Positions 49,669 to 63,066 of a stretch of DNA of 64,000 nt are shown here, one piece after another. Each line of letters begins with the position of its first letter. Within the stretch, counting starts at the first letter, position 1. Position numbers and translations under genes: made by a program. The stretch is from NCBI GenBank assembly GCA_030272155.1, contig CP126207.1, positions 1,736,001-1,800,000 on the forward strand. The letters are read 5' to 3'. The notes under the pieces were generated by a model. The model saw only the letters and a program-made list of their open reading frames with translations. It did no database searches and was not told where the DNA came from. Origin of the DNA: Tetradesmus obliquus. Taxonomy: Eukaryota > Chlorophyta > Chlorophyceae > Sphaeropleales > Scenedesmaceae.

Positions 49669-50673
49669 CCAGCACCAGCGGCTGGCATGTCAGCATCTGC
49701 TGCTGACATGTCAGCGTCTGCTGCTGCGGCAGCAGCATCAAGCGCATTCTCAGCAGCAGAGGACACTGCCGGCGACTGCGCTGCTGCTGCTGCTGGATCA
49801 CTGTCCTGCTGCTGCTGCTGCTGCTGCTGGCTTGGTGGTGCCTCAGGAGCTGCCAAGGCACCTCCTGCTGCTGCAGGAGCGGCAGCCGCCGCCGCCGCAG
49901 CAGCAGCAGCAGCAGCAGGGGCTGCAGCCTTCTTGGCTGCGCGTGCTGCGCGGCTGCTGGTGCGGCTGCTGGTGCGGCTGGCTGTGTGCTGCACTGTGAA
50001 GAGGGAGTCAGCCAGGCCCTGGCGCTTCAGCAGGCTGTGCATGCAGCTCCTGCAGAAATAACATGGTTTGTAACAATGTTAGTAACATGCTGGCCACCAG
50101 GGTGGTTGCAGCCAGGCCCTGGCGCTTCAGCAGGCTGTGCATGCAGCTCCTGCAGAAAAAACATGGTTTTGTAACAATGTTAGTGACATATCATGTATGG
50201 CAGGCCCTGGCGCTTCTACAGGCTGTGCATGCAGTTCCTGCAGAACTAGCATGTTGTGTAACAGTGTCATTGACATGCTTCACACCAGCGTGCCGACTTA
50301 TCGTAGATTATAGAACTACTGAAGTCATGTTCACATGGCACCATTGTAGCGGTTGGCTCTCAGCAGCAGTGGCTGCAGGGCTTCCACCGACATACCTGCT
50401 GCTGCTGCTGCTGCTGCTGCTGCCAAGGCCTCTTACCTCTTGTTGCCATCAAAGGCGCTCAGTGGCTCCAGCTTGCCCAATCACTGCTGCTGGCACAACC
50501 ACTGCTGCTGCTGCCTGCTGCTGCAGCTGCTGTTGAACCTTGTAAACAAGCCTCACCTCTTGTTGCCATCAAAGGCGCTCAGTGGCTCCAGCTTGGCGCA
50601 CTGGAAGCAGTAGCGCAGCGGATCCCGGCTCCTGCCCTCCACATACACTGCAGGCGACTGCAGCAGAGAAGAT

Positions 50674-50730
<57 letters not shown>

Positions 50731-51591
50731 CAGACAAGCATAGCATGCTGTCATGTGCCTTACTTGGACGGCAAATTGCAAGCAGCAGGGCTGTGGGCTC
50801 CTGCCCTCCACTGACACTGCAGCGGCGACTGCAGCATGAGGCACATGCCAGCAGCACCAGAGCAAGCGCAGCATGCAGTGTGGGGTTTGTTTTGACAGAG
50901 CCGCTGCTTTGGGCAAGCTTTGTTCGGCAGCAGGAAACAGCGGCTGCACAGTGTTTCTACGTGCAGTGTGTGGTGACTTGATGATGCACTTGCGATTGTG
51001 TCAGTGCTCCCATGACCAGGCGGCAGGTGTGACAGAATGCATTTGAGGTGTGCTGCACTGCGGGTATTCCTTATAAAGGGCCAGCTGCGTACGTGAAAGC
51101 GACACGTGACGGAATTGCCGGCTCCTCACGTGTTCTGCAATGCTGCTGCTGCTAAAACAAAAGGCCACTGGCTCACCACTACCAACTAGGGCTTCTTTCC
51201 CTGCTGCTGTTCCTGCAGCTGCTCACGCACCTTCATGCATGACGGGCAGATGCCTTTGCGTAAGCAGTAAGGCTTGTTAAGCTGCGAGAGCTCGAGGCCG
51301 CAGCCGATAACCTGCGAACACGCACAACAGGCAAGTATCTCAGAGATACAGTCAGCGGTAAATCCCACGACAGCACCGACACCAGCCACTGCGACAGGCG
51401 TGTAGGCGAAACATGTCTTTAACAGCGTCTTGATGTAAAGTTTGCAGCAGAAAGCTGGCACGAAAGCGCACCATGCACCGGTTGCTTTTGGCCCTTCGCC
51501 TGCGGTTCCTCTTGCGTTTGGGGGCTGGCTTGGCCGGTGCCGCCTCGCATTGTGCCTTTGGGGCAGCTGCAATTTCATCGGAAGCGTCCAT
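47817..51591 (-). CDS. SBP-box transcription factor (844 aa model) with unusual zinc ligands
   Basis: Four exons join in frame: 51591-51472, 51311-51231, 50657-50557, 50049-47817. The first ATG (51591) starts a Lys/Arg-rich N-terminus (PKRKRNRRRRAK, a likely nuclear signal). The SBP domain follows at about residues 39-110: CMVIGCGLELSQL, then YCLRKGICPSC, then YVEGRSRD, RYCFQCAKLEPLSAFDGNKR and SC. SBP proteins bind GTAC-core DNA; algal examples include copper-response regulators. The usual His of each zinc site is replaced, by Cys in the first (C-PS-C) and Glu in the second (CAKLEPL). The long last exon is polyAla, polyGln and acidic, with a second Cys cluster (CGNGTCGMCSKC). Two exon starts and one exon end have tandem copies. 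Confidence 0.88.
50100..50250 (-). repeat. Two copies of the last SBP exon start
   Basis: CTGCAGGAGCTGCATGCACA and following bases recur at about 50105-50152 and 50202-50242, 95-100 bp apart, each with an intact acceptor. Confidence 0.92.
50430..50490 (-). repeat. Copy of the SBP exon 3 end
   Basis: This repeats the sequence for LEPLSAFDGNKR with its GTAAGA/GTGAGG-type donor, in the intron. Confidence 0.9.
50673..50731 (-). repeat. (CTG)n tract (sense) upstream of SBP exon 3
   Basis: Nineteen CAG units on the plus strand read as CTG in the gene and end about 15 bases before the acceptor at 50658. A copy of the 5' exon part lies upstream at 50790-50835. Confidence 0.85.
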
Positions 51592-53053
51592 GGCCTCTGC
51601 GAGATGCGTTCGAAGGCAGGGCGAAAAGATCACAGTGTGCCGTGAGTTACACCTGCATAGAATACCTCTATACAGGGCGTATTAAGGCGTTTCGAGGCAT
51701 TCTATATATGTTGCAGCACTCGACGCAGGCTATGGAGTGCTGGTAGCGGCCTTCTGCTGCTGAGCAGGCATGCGACATCATGCGCCATCAACCATCATAT
51801 CACGCGCTTTTTGGCGTGCGATACGAATAACCGTACGTTACCTTTTGATTTCAACGGGTCGATGTCTTCGGCAAGCTTGAACTCAGCGACTGTCGCCCAT
51901 CGCAGATGTATTTTTCAGATTTATCTGGGTCCGCTAGTTGAAAAACATCATTTAGGGTTGTTTTATAGTTTATTCAAGGCCTCGAACGGGCTTGTTGGGC
52001 CAAGATGACTATAGAGTTGTTCGCAAATGACTCGGCAGTTCCGTGTGTTTGGACTACGCAGACAGACACCTATTATGTACAGCTTGACATTTGACCTTCC
52101 AACGGCACCGAACTGTATGCGGCCGGACATGAGCGCAGTGCTCGTTGGCCAATGACCTGATGCAAGGGTTTTTTATATACTGCGTCAGCTATACGGACAC
52201 CCCGTTATCCAATCTGCACCTCAAATAATGTGATTTGCGTTTTCCTATAGCTTGCGTAACTGCTTGCACCACCTGGGAAGGCATCGGGAAAAGTGACACA
52301 CTTGGGGCAAGCGCAGCGGTTTACATTGCGGGGCAAGCGCCCGCAAGGAGCAGAAACTTCAGAAAGCTTTTGATTTAGCCAACATTTACTTTATTTGCAG
52401 CCTTGTTCCCTGTATGCCGTTGCATACACTGCGGGTCATCTACTGTACTGGTGGCGCAGGCTGACGCAAGCCATGTGCACACCACGTGGTGGCCACACGT
52501 GATCAGGCCACCCAAACCATTATTTAAAAAGAATAATAACAACCGACGATTGACCTACACCTTTGCTGCGGCACAACAGCCATTTGTCACACAGCTGCTA
52601 TGCGGCAGGGTCTCCCTGAGCAGCAGACAAATCATTTGTATGTTTGAGTCAAACATCGTGAGATTCTTGTGTGAACCGTGCTGTCAGCAGCCACCTATGG
52701 CTGTGGTATTACTCTCGGGTGTCACACCCTGCTGAGTCAGCGCACACATTCGAAACAAATTTTCAGCCACACCTCGATCCAAATTACACTTGGTGAAGGC
52801 GTCAGCCTGTCACAGCATGGTGCTTAGTGACTGTGCACCTCAAGAATCCATGGACTGTGCAGATCAAGAATCCATGGACAACTGTGTTAATGATGCACTG
52901 ACTCAACCCTGTAAACTTGAGAGAAACTTCTGCATGTTGAGTCATCATCAGCAGCGATGCACGTGTGCTAGCAAGAGGCAGCTTGAGAATGTTGCTGCAC
53001 GTCAAAATGCAGGCTTCAGACAAGTTGTCACAAGCACCATGGGTGTTTTTATT

Positions 53054-53097
53054 TTGTTACCAGGGGGGACGGAATCCTACTGGCTCGCTACCACAGC
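53054..53097. repeat. 44-bp dispersed repeat, copy 2
   Basis: Identical to 16554-16597. Confidence 0.9.
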
Positions 53098-54429
53098 ACA
53101 ACCATGGCTGTTACGGCCCAGGTTCCCAGTGCTAGGTTTACAGCTCTCCACCAGGACAAACCCGCAAACCTACATCAAACCTGCATCAAGCCGTGCAACA
53201 CCAGGAGAGCTGCCCTGTAGCAGGGTTGGTGGTTTGGGGGTTCAGGGTTTTAGGTGTTGGGCACCCTAAACCCTAAAAATCAAGCCGTGCAGCACCAGGG
53301 GAGCCGCCCTGCAGCACAGCACAGACTCTGCGAGCGCCGGACGCTCGTGCCTGCAGACGCAGTGCTAAAAACCAGCACTACAGGCCACACTCGCACAGAC
53401 ACAGCATTGATACTATAATTGCCTCATAATCATCATGTTACCCATCAAGCCATAGCATCAACGCCATCGGCCCCGCGCCCCAATGGAGCGGCAACACAAA
53501 ATAGATACTATAGTTGGCTAACTTGAACCGAGCTCGTAACAATCAAGAGCGTCAAAACCAGGGGAGCCACCCTGCGGCATAGCCGCCCTGCAGCACAGCA
53601 CAGACGCTCGCGCCTGCAGGCGCAGCGGCTAAAGGCCAACACTAAAGGCCACACTCGCGCAGACACAGCATTGATACTGATCAATTTTGTAACAATCAAG
53701 AGCGTCCGAATCAGAGCAGCCTGTGCATGCATGATTGGTTGAGCGGCAGAATCGCCATGCTGTTGTGTCATTGTGACACGTTGTGCATTCATGGAGAGCC
53801 ACCAGGCAGCGCTGCACCATTTTAGATAGATAGGGTATAGGTCACCTGAGTGTTGAGTCATCAATCCAAAATCCTAACCCCTGAGGCAAAGGCAAACTCT
53901 CTGGCAACGCCACCAGGCAGCGCTACACCAGTTGTGGATTGGGTGCAGATGAAAACTCAAACCCCAACCCCTGGAGTAGCGGCACTCCATAGCAATGTAC
54001 CCAAAGCACAAAAGCAGACGCCGCCGCTGGTGCTGCTGCTGAACGCCAGCAGGCAGCGCTGCGCTAGTTGCGGATAGGGTGTAGGTGAAAACTTAGAACC
54101 CGAACCCCAGAACCAAAGGCACTCCATGGCAACGTGGCCAAAGCACCAAAGCAGACGCCGCCGCCGGTGCTGCTTCATTTCATCCCGCATGAGATGCCGC
54201 TGTAGGATCTCAGCCCAGACGCTAGCACAAATAATGATAACAGTATGACAACATGTGTTGGAACGATTGTGTGTCATTGTGCTGCGCAGCAAACCCTCCT
54301 GCACAGCAGCATGCATTTTCAAAGCTCCTCAAATGTGCCAGCCCCCAGACATGTCAAGTACCGGGAGTGCACGTGCAGGGCCAGTGCTTCAGCAACCCAC
54401 CAAGTCATGCTGTTTTGCGGCATGATTGA

Positions 54430-55960
54430 ACGATCTAGGCCGACAAACTGCCTGCTGCGTTGTCAGCCCCCCAACGTCCCAAAAGTACCCGCAGTGCTAC
54501 TCCCAGTGGCGCTGCAGTCACAGTGCAACTGCAATGTCAACATGCTGCAACAACCCATCAAGCCTTCCCCTGGCAGATAGTAAGTATATTGCCCTGCAAT
54601 GGCTTCCCCCGGCTGCGCAAGCCCTAACAACAGCCCCTGCTTAACAAACCACCAAGCCATGCACCTTGCAGACGGCACTGCTCTGCAGCAGACTAGCACT
54701 GGCTGCGTCAGCAAACGCACTGCGCGCCGTGTCCTCAGCCCTCAGAAATGCCGATACTTTGACATGACCAGCGGCACTGCAGTCACAGTGCAACTGCGAT
54801 GCCAACATGCTTCAACAAACCACCGAGCCATGCATCCTGCAGACAGCTCTGCTCTGCAGCAGACTGGCAGTGGCTGCGCCAGCAAACAAACTGTCCGCTG
54901 CATTTTCAGCCCTCAAACATCCCAAAAGTACCCGCAGTGCCATTCCCAGCGGCACTGCAGTTACAGTGCAACTGCAATGCCAACATTCTTCAACAAACCA
55001 CCAAGCCGGCACTGCTGTGCAGCAGACTGGCAGTGGCTGCGCCAGCAAGCAAACTGCCTGCCAAACCCGTCAAAGGTACCTGCAGTGTCATCCCCAGTGG
55101 CACTGCAGTCACAGTGCAACAGCAATGACAACATGCTTCGACAGACCACCGATCCCTCCCCTGGCAGATAGTATATCCTTCCCCTGGCAGATAGGAAGTA
55201 TACTGTCCTGCGGGCTCTAAGTGGCTGCCGAAGCCTGAACAAAAGCCGCTGCTTTTCCATCCCAGTGGCACTGCAATCACAGTGCACATGCGATGCCAGT
55301 GCTGCAACAACACATCAAGCCTTCCCCTGGCAGATAGTAAGTATACTGTCCTGCAATACCTTCAATCGGCTGCACAAGCCTTAACAGCCCCTGCTTAGCA
55401 GACCACCAAGCCGTGCACCTTGCAGCTGGTATGCTGCTCTGCAGCAGACTAGCACCGGCTGCGCCAGCAAGCGCACTGCGCGCCGTGTCCTCAGCCCTCA
55501 GAAATGCTGATACTTTGGTATGACCAGCGGCACTGCAGTCGCAGTGCAACTGCAGTGCTACTGCTTCAGCAAACCACCGAGCCGTCCCCTGGCAGATAGC
55601 ACAGCCTTCTTCTGGCAGATAGTAAGTATACTGCCCTGCAATGGCTTCAACAAACTGCCCAAGCTTCAACAAAAGCCCCTGCTCCACAAACCACCAAGCC
55701 ATGCACCTTGCAAACGGCACTGCTCTGCAGCAAAGAATGGCACTTGCTGCGCCAGCAGACAAACTGCCCGCTGCGTTGCCAGCATTCAAACATCCCAAAC
55801 GTACCCGCAGTGTCATTCCCAGCAGCGCTGCAGTCACAGTGCAACTGCAATGCCAACATGCTTCAACAACCCATCAAGCCTTGCCCTGGCAGATAGTAAA
55901 TATACTGCCGTGGGCTTTAACCAGCTTCACAAGCCTAACCAAAAGCCCCTGCTTTTCCAT
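54430..55960. repeat. Satellite-like array of ~150-300-bp units
   Basis: Recurring blocks are CCCCTGGCAGATAGTAAGTA, AACAAACCACCAAGCCATGC, CTCTGCAGCAGACTGGCAG and GGCACTGCAGTCACAGTGCA. About six diverged units occur, with order conserved in part. Confidence 0.9.
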
Positions 55961-56355
55961 GGTCCGTTTGGCTACATAATAGCTCAGGATCCAACCCGCT
56001 GGAGGCAACCTTTTGAAAGAGTGCGCCCAAGCACAGCACAAACAGTTGAGGCGGTTCAAGCATTGCAAAACCGCTGGATAGGTAAAGTTGATATGTAACT
56101 GACTGAAAAAACGGCGCCTCAGGCTCTGCAGACAAGCCTGTATACATCACGAGCCTTAGTCTGAGCTTGTCTAGCCTCGTGCATAACAGACCCGCAGAAT
56201 GGCTGTACAAGCATGAACATAGGCAACGCAAGCAGTAATACCCTCCAGCCCTAGGAATGTGCACATTGTATTGATTGACGCTGCACCAAGCAGTGCAGCC
56301 GCATTCAGCATGTGCAAGGCCCAGGCCTGCTGCTGCTGCGGCAGCGGCGGCGTTC

Positions 56356-56432
<77 letters not shown>
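56356..56432. repeat. (CTG)n tract downstream of the subtilase
   Basis: About 25 uninterrupted CTG units, with related CTG/CCG tracts at 56470-56575. On the plus strand it reads as polyCys or polyAla ORFs without other protein features. Confidence 0.9.
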
Positions 56433-56434
<2 letters not shown>

Positions 56435-56534
56435 CGAAACGCCTTGTAACACAACAGCTGCAACACTTTGCTGCTGCTGCTGCTGCTGCTGCCGCCGCCG
56501 CTGCTGCTGCTGCTGCTGCTGCTGCCGCCGCCGC

Positions 56535-56568
<34 letters not shown>

Positions 56569-56760
56569 GCTGCTGCTTCAAGGCACCAACCACACTGATG
56601 GAACGCTTGGCAGTGACCACCCGATCCCCCAAAAAACGTTTTGATTGTCCAACAGAAAACGCTGCATCGCCGCAGGTATAAAAGGTTTGCTGCATCACGG
56701 TGCAGCGTTGGTCATGGTACAACGTTGATCACTCCCCTGATGAGGACCTGCAAAGAAAAC

Positions 56761-56806
<46 letters not shown>

Positions 56807-56959
56807 GTGGCTTAGCCGCTGCCACATGGCCAAAGCACACACGTGCACAGCACACAAACACATGCTTGCCTGCTTGCATGCAACTCTCTGCAGTCACTCT
56901 GTTACCACATGCCCATGCACCACAATGCAGCCCATCCATAGCAGATTCTTTGTCTCAGC

Positions 56960-58524
56960 CTATTTGTTTCTCACCCGCTCCCTCCGCGGCGGAATCTTGT
57001 TCGCAGCATCTCTCGCCGCCGACGGCCCCACTGCAATGACAGCGATGCGGTACTTAAACCCTACTGTCAGTGTGGCTGAACCGCCGCCGACCGGGGTATA
57101 GGTTCCGTTGAACCCTAGGCACCAGCTCCAAACCTCGTGGGTTGAAACCAGGGGGCCGTTTGCGCTTGTGTCGAGGGGCTGGAGGGATCCGATCTTTGTG
57201 CCATTCCGCGCATGCAGCAGGTCAACGTACAGCCTGCAAAGAGGCACAAAACAGTTGCACATTGGATTGTTAGCAGCAGGGTTTAGCCATGTGTGTGCAG
57301 AGCAGACGGCACCAGCTCCAAACCTCCTAAAATTGAAACCAGGGGGCCGTTTGCGCTGGTGTCTGGGGGCTGAAGAGATCCGATCTTTGTGCCGTTCCGC
57401 GCATGCAGCAGGTCAACATACAGCCTGCAAAAGGTTACAAACAGTTATGCATTGTCTTGTTAGCAACGGGGCCAAATGGTGCAGGTGGATGGGTGGACAC
57501 AAGGCAGCCGTTTGCACTTGTATCAAGCGGCTGGAGGGATCCTATCTTTGTGCCATTCCGCGCATGCAGCAGGTCAACGTACAGCCTGCAAAGCATACAT
57601 AGCAATTGGCATGAGCAGCGAGTGACACTTGCGCTTCAGGGTGGGAGAAAGCCAAGCAATGCTGTTTGACACCTCACATCGGACAGCAAGGTTTGCAGAT
57701 GTATATGCCTCTAGGTTTCTGGTCAAAACATTTAGAGATGTCAAAAACCATAATTTTATGTCGAGGCAGCCAGCTCATCGCTGCATGGGGGTCTGCGGCG
57801 CGAGCGTCACCCATTGCACTTGTTTATTGCATGAGCATCCGCACAGACGCGCAGGCTGTGTCACCACCTGCTTGCCTACCTACCACACTTTCTAGCACAC
57901 ACGGTCGCAGACATATGAAAGCATCCAGGTGCCCACCAAAACGCAATCAACTACAGCTCACCACTGCATGGGGGTCTGCGGCGCGAGTGTCACCCGCAGC
58001 GAGCATTCGGGGCTGTCCTGCAGGACCCCGAGTGACACATCGATCCACATGGCCATTGTTTCCGCAAAACCTCCATCACAGACATACGGCACATCAGCTT
58101 GATAATCCATAAGATTGCCTGCTGCTGACGGCGCAGATCTGGGCGCATAACACAGCGCCTTGGCGTGCTCTGCCAGCTGGTTGGCGTAGTAATCGTAGTA
58201 ATCGTTGGCGTCATCGCTGCTGTTGATTACGCGCGCCATGATCGGCAGCTGGCGGTAATCCTGGGAGTAACCCTGGTAGGGGATTACTAGGGGCACAAAG
58301 ATGACGGACGGGTTTGGGGTCGGAGCCGGCGGGTCTGTTGAGGTGCCAGTGCTGTTGCTGGTGGTGTTGCTGTTGCTGGTCATATTGCTGCTGCCGCTGC
58401 TGCTGTTGCTGCTGCTGCTGCTGCTTCTGGTGGTGATTGGCAGTAACCGAATGATGCCAGAGTACAGCAGAGGCCGCCAAGTCAACTCTGCAGGCAGAGT
58501 GAAGTTCAACTGCGTGGGGGGCAG

Positions 58525-58561
<37 letters not shown>

Positions 58562-58654
58562 CACTGCGGTACAGTACGGTGCAAGCTGAGTCAGCTCTGC
58601 CGGCAGAGTGAAATTCAACTACACGGGGACACAGCAGCAGCAGCACCAGCAGCA

Positions 58655-58692
<38 letters not shown>

Positions 58693-59003
58693 GTACTTTC
58701 AGTCAATGCAGTGCAAATTACTGCAAGGTCGGTAGGGCACACTGAGCAGCCCAGTGTCCCTGTAAGCCATGCATGTCAATGGAGGACTGCCCGCGCTTTT
58801 GTCTTTGACAATCTAGTGTTGTCCTGCGCCCCTGACGGTTGCCATGGGAGAAAAGTAGTCAAGTCCATGCCGCAGCAACTCACCCTGACAATAGCTGTGG
58901 GTTTAGGGCCTGCCCGCAGCGTCACCCTGGGTGTCAGCGCTGTGACAATTGCGGTTGCGGTGTTGCTGTTGCTCTCAAGATCTGTGCCGTACCAGTTGTT
59001 CCT

Positions 59004-59059
<56 letters not shown>

Positions 59060-62000
59060 GTCACCCTCGGCGTCAGTGCTGTGACAGTGGCAGTCGCGTT
59101 TTTTTTCTGTTGCTCTCAAGGTCTGTGCCGTAGCAGTTGTTCCTGCAGCAGCAGCAGCAGCAGCAGCAGATGTGACGTCATTTGCCGTGACGCAGCGCCA
59201 GCCCATGTCAGGCACATTCTGTTGCAGTAGACCCAGCCAAACCCTAAAACAATACAACACACGGCAACTCACGTGATGTCCAGCGAGAAGGCGGGTACGT
59301 GCTTGACTTCAAACGTGACGTCATTTGCCAGCGGCGCCGCGCTGGCGCATTGGAATCTAACAAATCCCTAGAGCACTAAATGCCACATCAAACTCACGTG
59401 ATGTCAAGGGAGTAGGCGGGCACATGCTTCACTTCAAATGTGACGTCATTTGCCAGCGGCGCCGCGCCGGTCCATGTCAGCCGTACGGCTGTGACCCACG
59501 GCCTTCGCAGGTTGCTGGACAGCTGGATCATCATTGGGTCAACGTTGATCTGGTTGTCTAACAATGCATCGGCTTGGATCACACCTGATTATGACAAAGT
59601 ACAGAGCAATGCAGCAGCAGGGCAGCAAAGTGGGAGATAGAATCTGGTTGTTCAGCGGCTGAGCATCATGGGGTCAATGTTGATCTTATTCCCTAATAAT
59701 GCATCGGCTTGGATGACACCTGATCATGCAATGAAAAGAGACAGTGCCGCAGCAGGGCAGCAGGCAGGGTGTGCGGGCTGGGTTGATGGTCAGCTGAATC
59801 ATCATTGGATCGAGACTGATCTGGTTGTCCATCAATGCATCGGCTTGGATCACACCTGGAATGACACAGTTTGCAGAGATGACGCGGCGGCAGGACAGCC
59901 TCAGCAATGCTTGCAGGTGCGCAGTTGTGCATTTACCATGCCAAAACAGTCATTTTACAGCACATTGGGTGTTTGGTGTCACGACTGCAGCATCATTGGA
60001 TCAATGCGTATTTCATTATCTGTATGGTTTTATGAGCTGAGCGACAACTGGAATCAAAATGATGCACATGCCCACCTATTAGGTCAACAATGGTGGCAGA
60101 TAGCTCACCCCCCTTTGACGCATGCTGATACGTCCAATTGCAAAAATAAAGTATCAGACAAAAGTATCAGACGGCTCACCTCCGCCGCAGCGCGCGATTG
60201 GCTCTACCAGACCCAATGTCATGCTGCGCACCATGTCCGCGGTGCAGACAATCGTCCTCAACACTACTCGCAATACACCATGTTGTTCCAACTAACTCCC
60301 ACCTGTCACCATTCTTACTGTTGTTATAACAACCGCATAACAACTCACCTCCGCCGCAGCGCGCGATTGGCTCCACCAGTCCTGGTGTCTGGCTGCGCAC
60401 CATGTCCGCGGTGCTGACAATCGCCCTCAGTGCCGACGCCTGGCTCAGCTCGGCGGGGCGCAGCGCACGCCGGCTGCAGGATTGTTACAGTTGCAACACA
60501 CAACGAGGCAGCAAGGCAGACAGAAAGTGTGTGTCAGGTTGATGCATTCCACGAAGAAGATGAATTTTGTTGTTCTGCCCCACATGCGGCTCTGGAAGCC
60601 GCCACCTGCATGCATGCTCAAAGAGAAGTCCAGCGCCGGCAGTGTATGCCGGCTGCCACGTGACTTTTGCCTGCAAAACCAACTGCTTAGGCAGGTGACA
60701 ATCGCCCTCAGTGCTGCCGCCTGGCTCAACTCTGCCGGGCGCAGCGCACGCCGCCTACAAACATCAAGGAGACTGATATTGAAAGAATTCATTTAATTAT
60801 CATTATGATGAAAGCATTTATTAAAATTTTATTTGAGATTTTTTATTTTCTTTTTTTAATTAATATCTTTGTTTTTTTATTACTTTATTTAAATCAGGCA
60901 GGCTGGCAGAGGGTGCAAGTCTGCTTGGTGCCTCGGCTGCCTGCATAATGCGCGGCATCAGTTATGTTATGTTCCAACTAACAGCACCTGTGTTATGGCC
61001 AAACGTGCAGGAATAACTAGCAACTCCTGGAAACATGCATCACTCACGCTGCTCTGGCTTCCTGCTGCTTCCCCTGCCTCCACAATGCCAGGACCCCTGC
61101 ATGGTGAGAAGCAGCAACAAAACAAAAGATTTTTGATTGTTGTAACTCTGTTGAATTTTGAAAAAAGTAAAGCGCACTACACGTATGAGTCAGGCACCAC
61201 AGGTGGACAGGCAGTAGCGGTCAGCAACAGCAGCACGACAGCAACTGCTGCCGCAGGTGCCGCGACAGCTGTTAGTGGCCTGACAACCACTTCAAAAACT
61301 GTTCCAGATGTGTTATAACAGCAATGCCTCAGGTTCCGGCTCGTCTGCCATGGAGGGGCAGAATGGTGTGCCCGCTGCAGATGCTGATAGGCTGACAGCT
61401 GTCAATAGCTGCCAAGCCAACATCACATGTCACAATGATGTTATAACAGACGAATGACAGTGTTGACTCGCCTGCCATGAAGAGACATGAGAATGATGTG
61501 CCGCTCACTGGCGCTACTAGGCCGACAGCTGTCTATTGCTGCCAAGCCAACATAACATGTCACAATGGTGTTATAACAAGTAAATGACAGCGTCCGCTCA
61601 CCTGCCATGTAGGGACACGAGAAGGATGTTCCGCTCACTGACGTGATGGAGCCAGACCTGCGGGCAAAAAAGAGAAGGAAGGCAGTACAAGGCAGTACAA
61701 GAAAGCAGTGGGCAGACAATCAGGCAGTGCACCAGGCGGATGCAGTGGGGTTCGTGCTGCACAAGTGCACCTGCCGATAGCGCTGCGCATATGCAGGATA
61801 ACCGTGTGCTGCGCTCAGCAACTTGCAGTGATATAATTCAGCCTGCTGATGCTAGCATGGTGTGCTGGCTGCAGCAGGATGGGTGGTCCAGCTACTGTGC
61901 TGTGGCATAAGTATTCTGTCTGCTACTGGATGTTTGAATCACGTGGCTACCACCCGCTTTATTCTTGTGATTGGTTTTCAAAGGTATCACATTCTGCTGA

Positions 62001-63066
62001 TAACAGTTGATTGATTCATCAAATGACAACAAGAAGGACTCACTTTGAGTAGGTGTTGATGTAAGAGCCAGGGGCACAGATGTACTACATATCTTGATGA
62101 TGGTATTGCCATTTTAACAGATATCACCAGCAAATTTTCAACCAAAGACTTCATTGTTCGACTCACTTTGAGTAGGCATTGATGTAAGAGCCAGGGGCAC
62201 AGATGTGTGGCGACAGCTGCAGAGCTGGGTGCTGCGGTGCAACAGAAGCATACGGAACACGCAGAACGTGAGCGGATCGAGCTCGCTTCAGGTGCGTTTC
62301 CTGCAGTGCTGCAGCTGTTTTGCTGTTGCCTGGCTGGTCACACTGGCGCCAGCAAAGTATATGCAAATGAAGTGGAGTTTACAAGCACTGCTTGCTTTGA
62401 ACAAGTGCCTGGAGCAGGCTCTAAGGCGAACATTCCCAGCTCCTGCTGGGTTCTGGATATGCGGAGTCTACGCTCTCTTTGCAGGGAACTGAGCTGAGGG
62501 CAAAGGACAGGGCCGTTATCACCGTGTAACACCCAGGCCTTATAACACCCTTCTTGTAGGTGACATATAAAGCGCTGATGAACTCACAGGCCCAAAGGAC
62601 GAGAAGTCGCTGATCGCCATGATGTCGTCGATTGTTCAACCTGTTGAAGCTCATACCGTCTAAGATGGTGCCAGGACCCACATGTAACTATCGTCTCTAA
62701 CACAAATTTGTGTTAAACACTGTGGCAGTGGTGTTTGGCTGCATTGCTTGCTTTGAGCAAGCACCTAGAGCAGGCTGATAAGTGGCCACCTCCAGTTCTT
62801 GCATGTTTCTGGTCTGCTCAGCGGAACTTCGAAAACGACCTATCAAACCTGACAGCTCACCGGCCCAAAGGAGGAGAAGTCGCTGATCGCCATGATGTCG
62901 TCGACGTCGATGCTTCCCGCGCCGATCGAGCCAACCGTGATCGAGCCGACGGCGAGCGCGACGTCCGACTCGAAGAACACCCCCGACGTTCCACTGTTCC
63001 CGGCAGACTTGACGGCCAGCACGCCTTTCTCCCACGCTGCTTCCATCACGTCCGCGTACGGGCTCT

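Larger units (their letters stand above)
51592..56959. other. Intergenic repeat-rich region
   Basis: 51.6-53.0 kb is unique-looking DNA without a supported gene. 53.05-54.2 kb holds the second 44-bp dispersed repeat (53054-53097), a telomere-like patch (53262-53276) and duplicated segments around GGCAGCGCT and CAAAAGCAGACGCCGCCG (53810-54170). Then comes the satellite at 54.4-56.0 kb and CTG/CAG tracts at 56356-56432, 56470-56575 and 56762-56805. Confidence 0.5.

Noticed and set aside
47802..49999. Long plus-strand ORFs over the SBP gene
   Set aside because: They are antisense shadows of the CAG-rich coding exon.
56259..56681. PolyCys/polyAla ORFs
   Set aside because: They are pure CTG and CCG repeats without other coding features.
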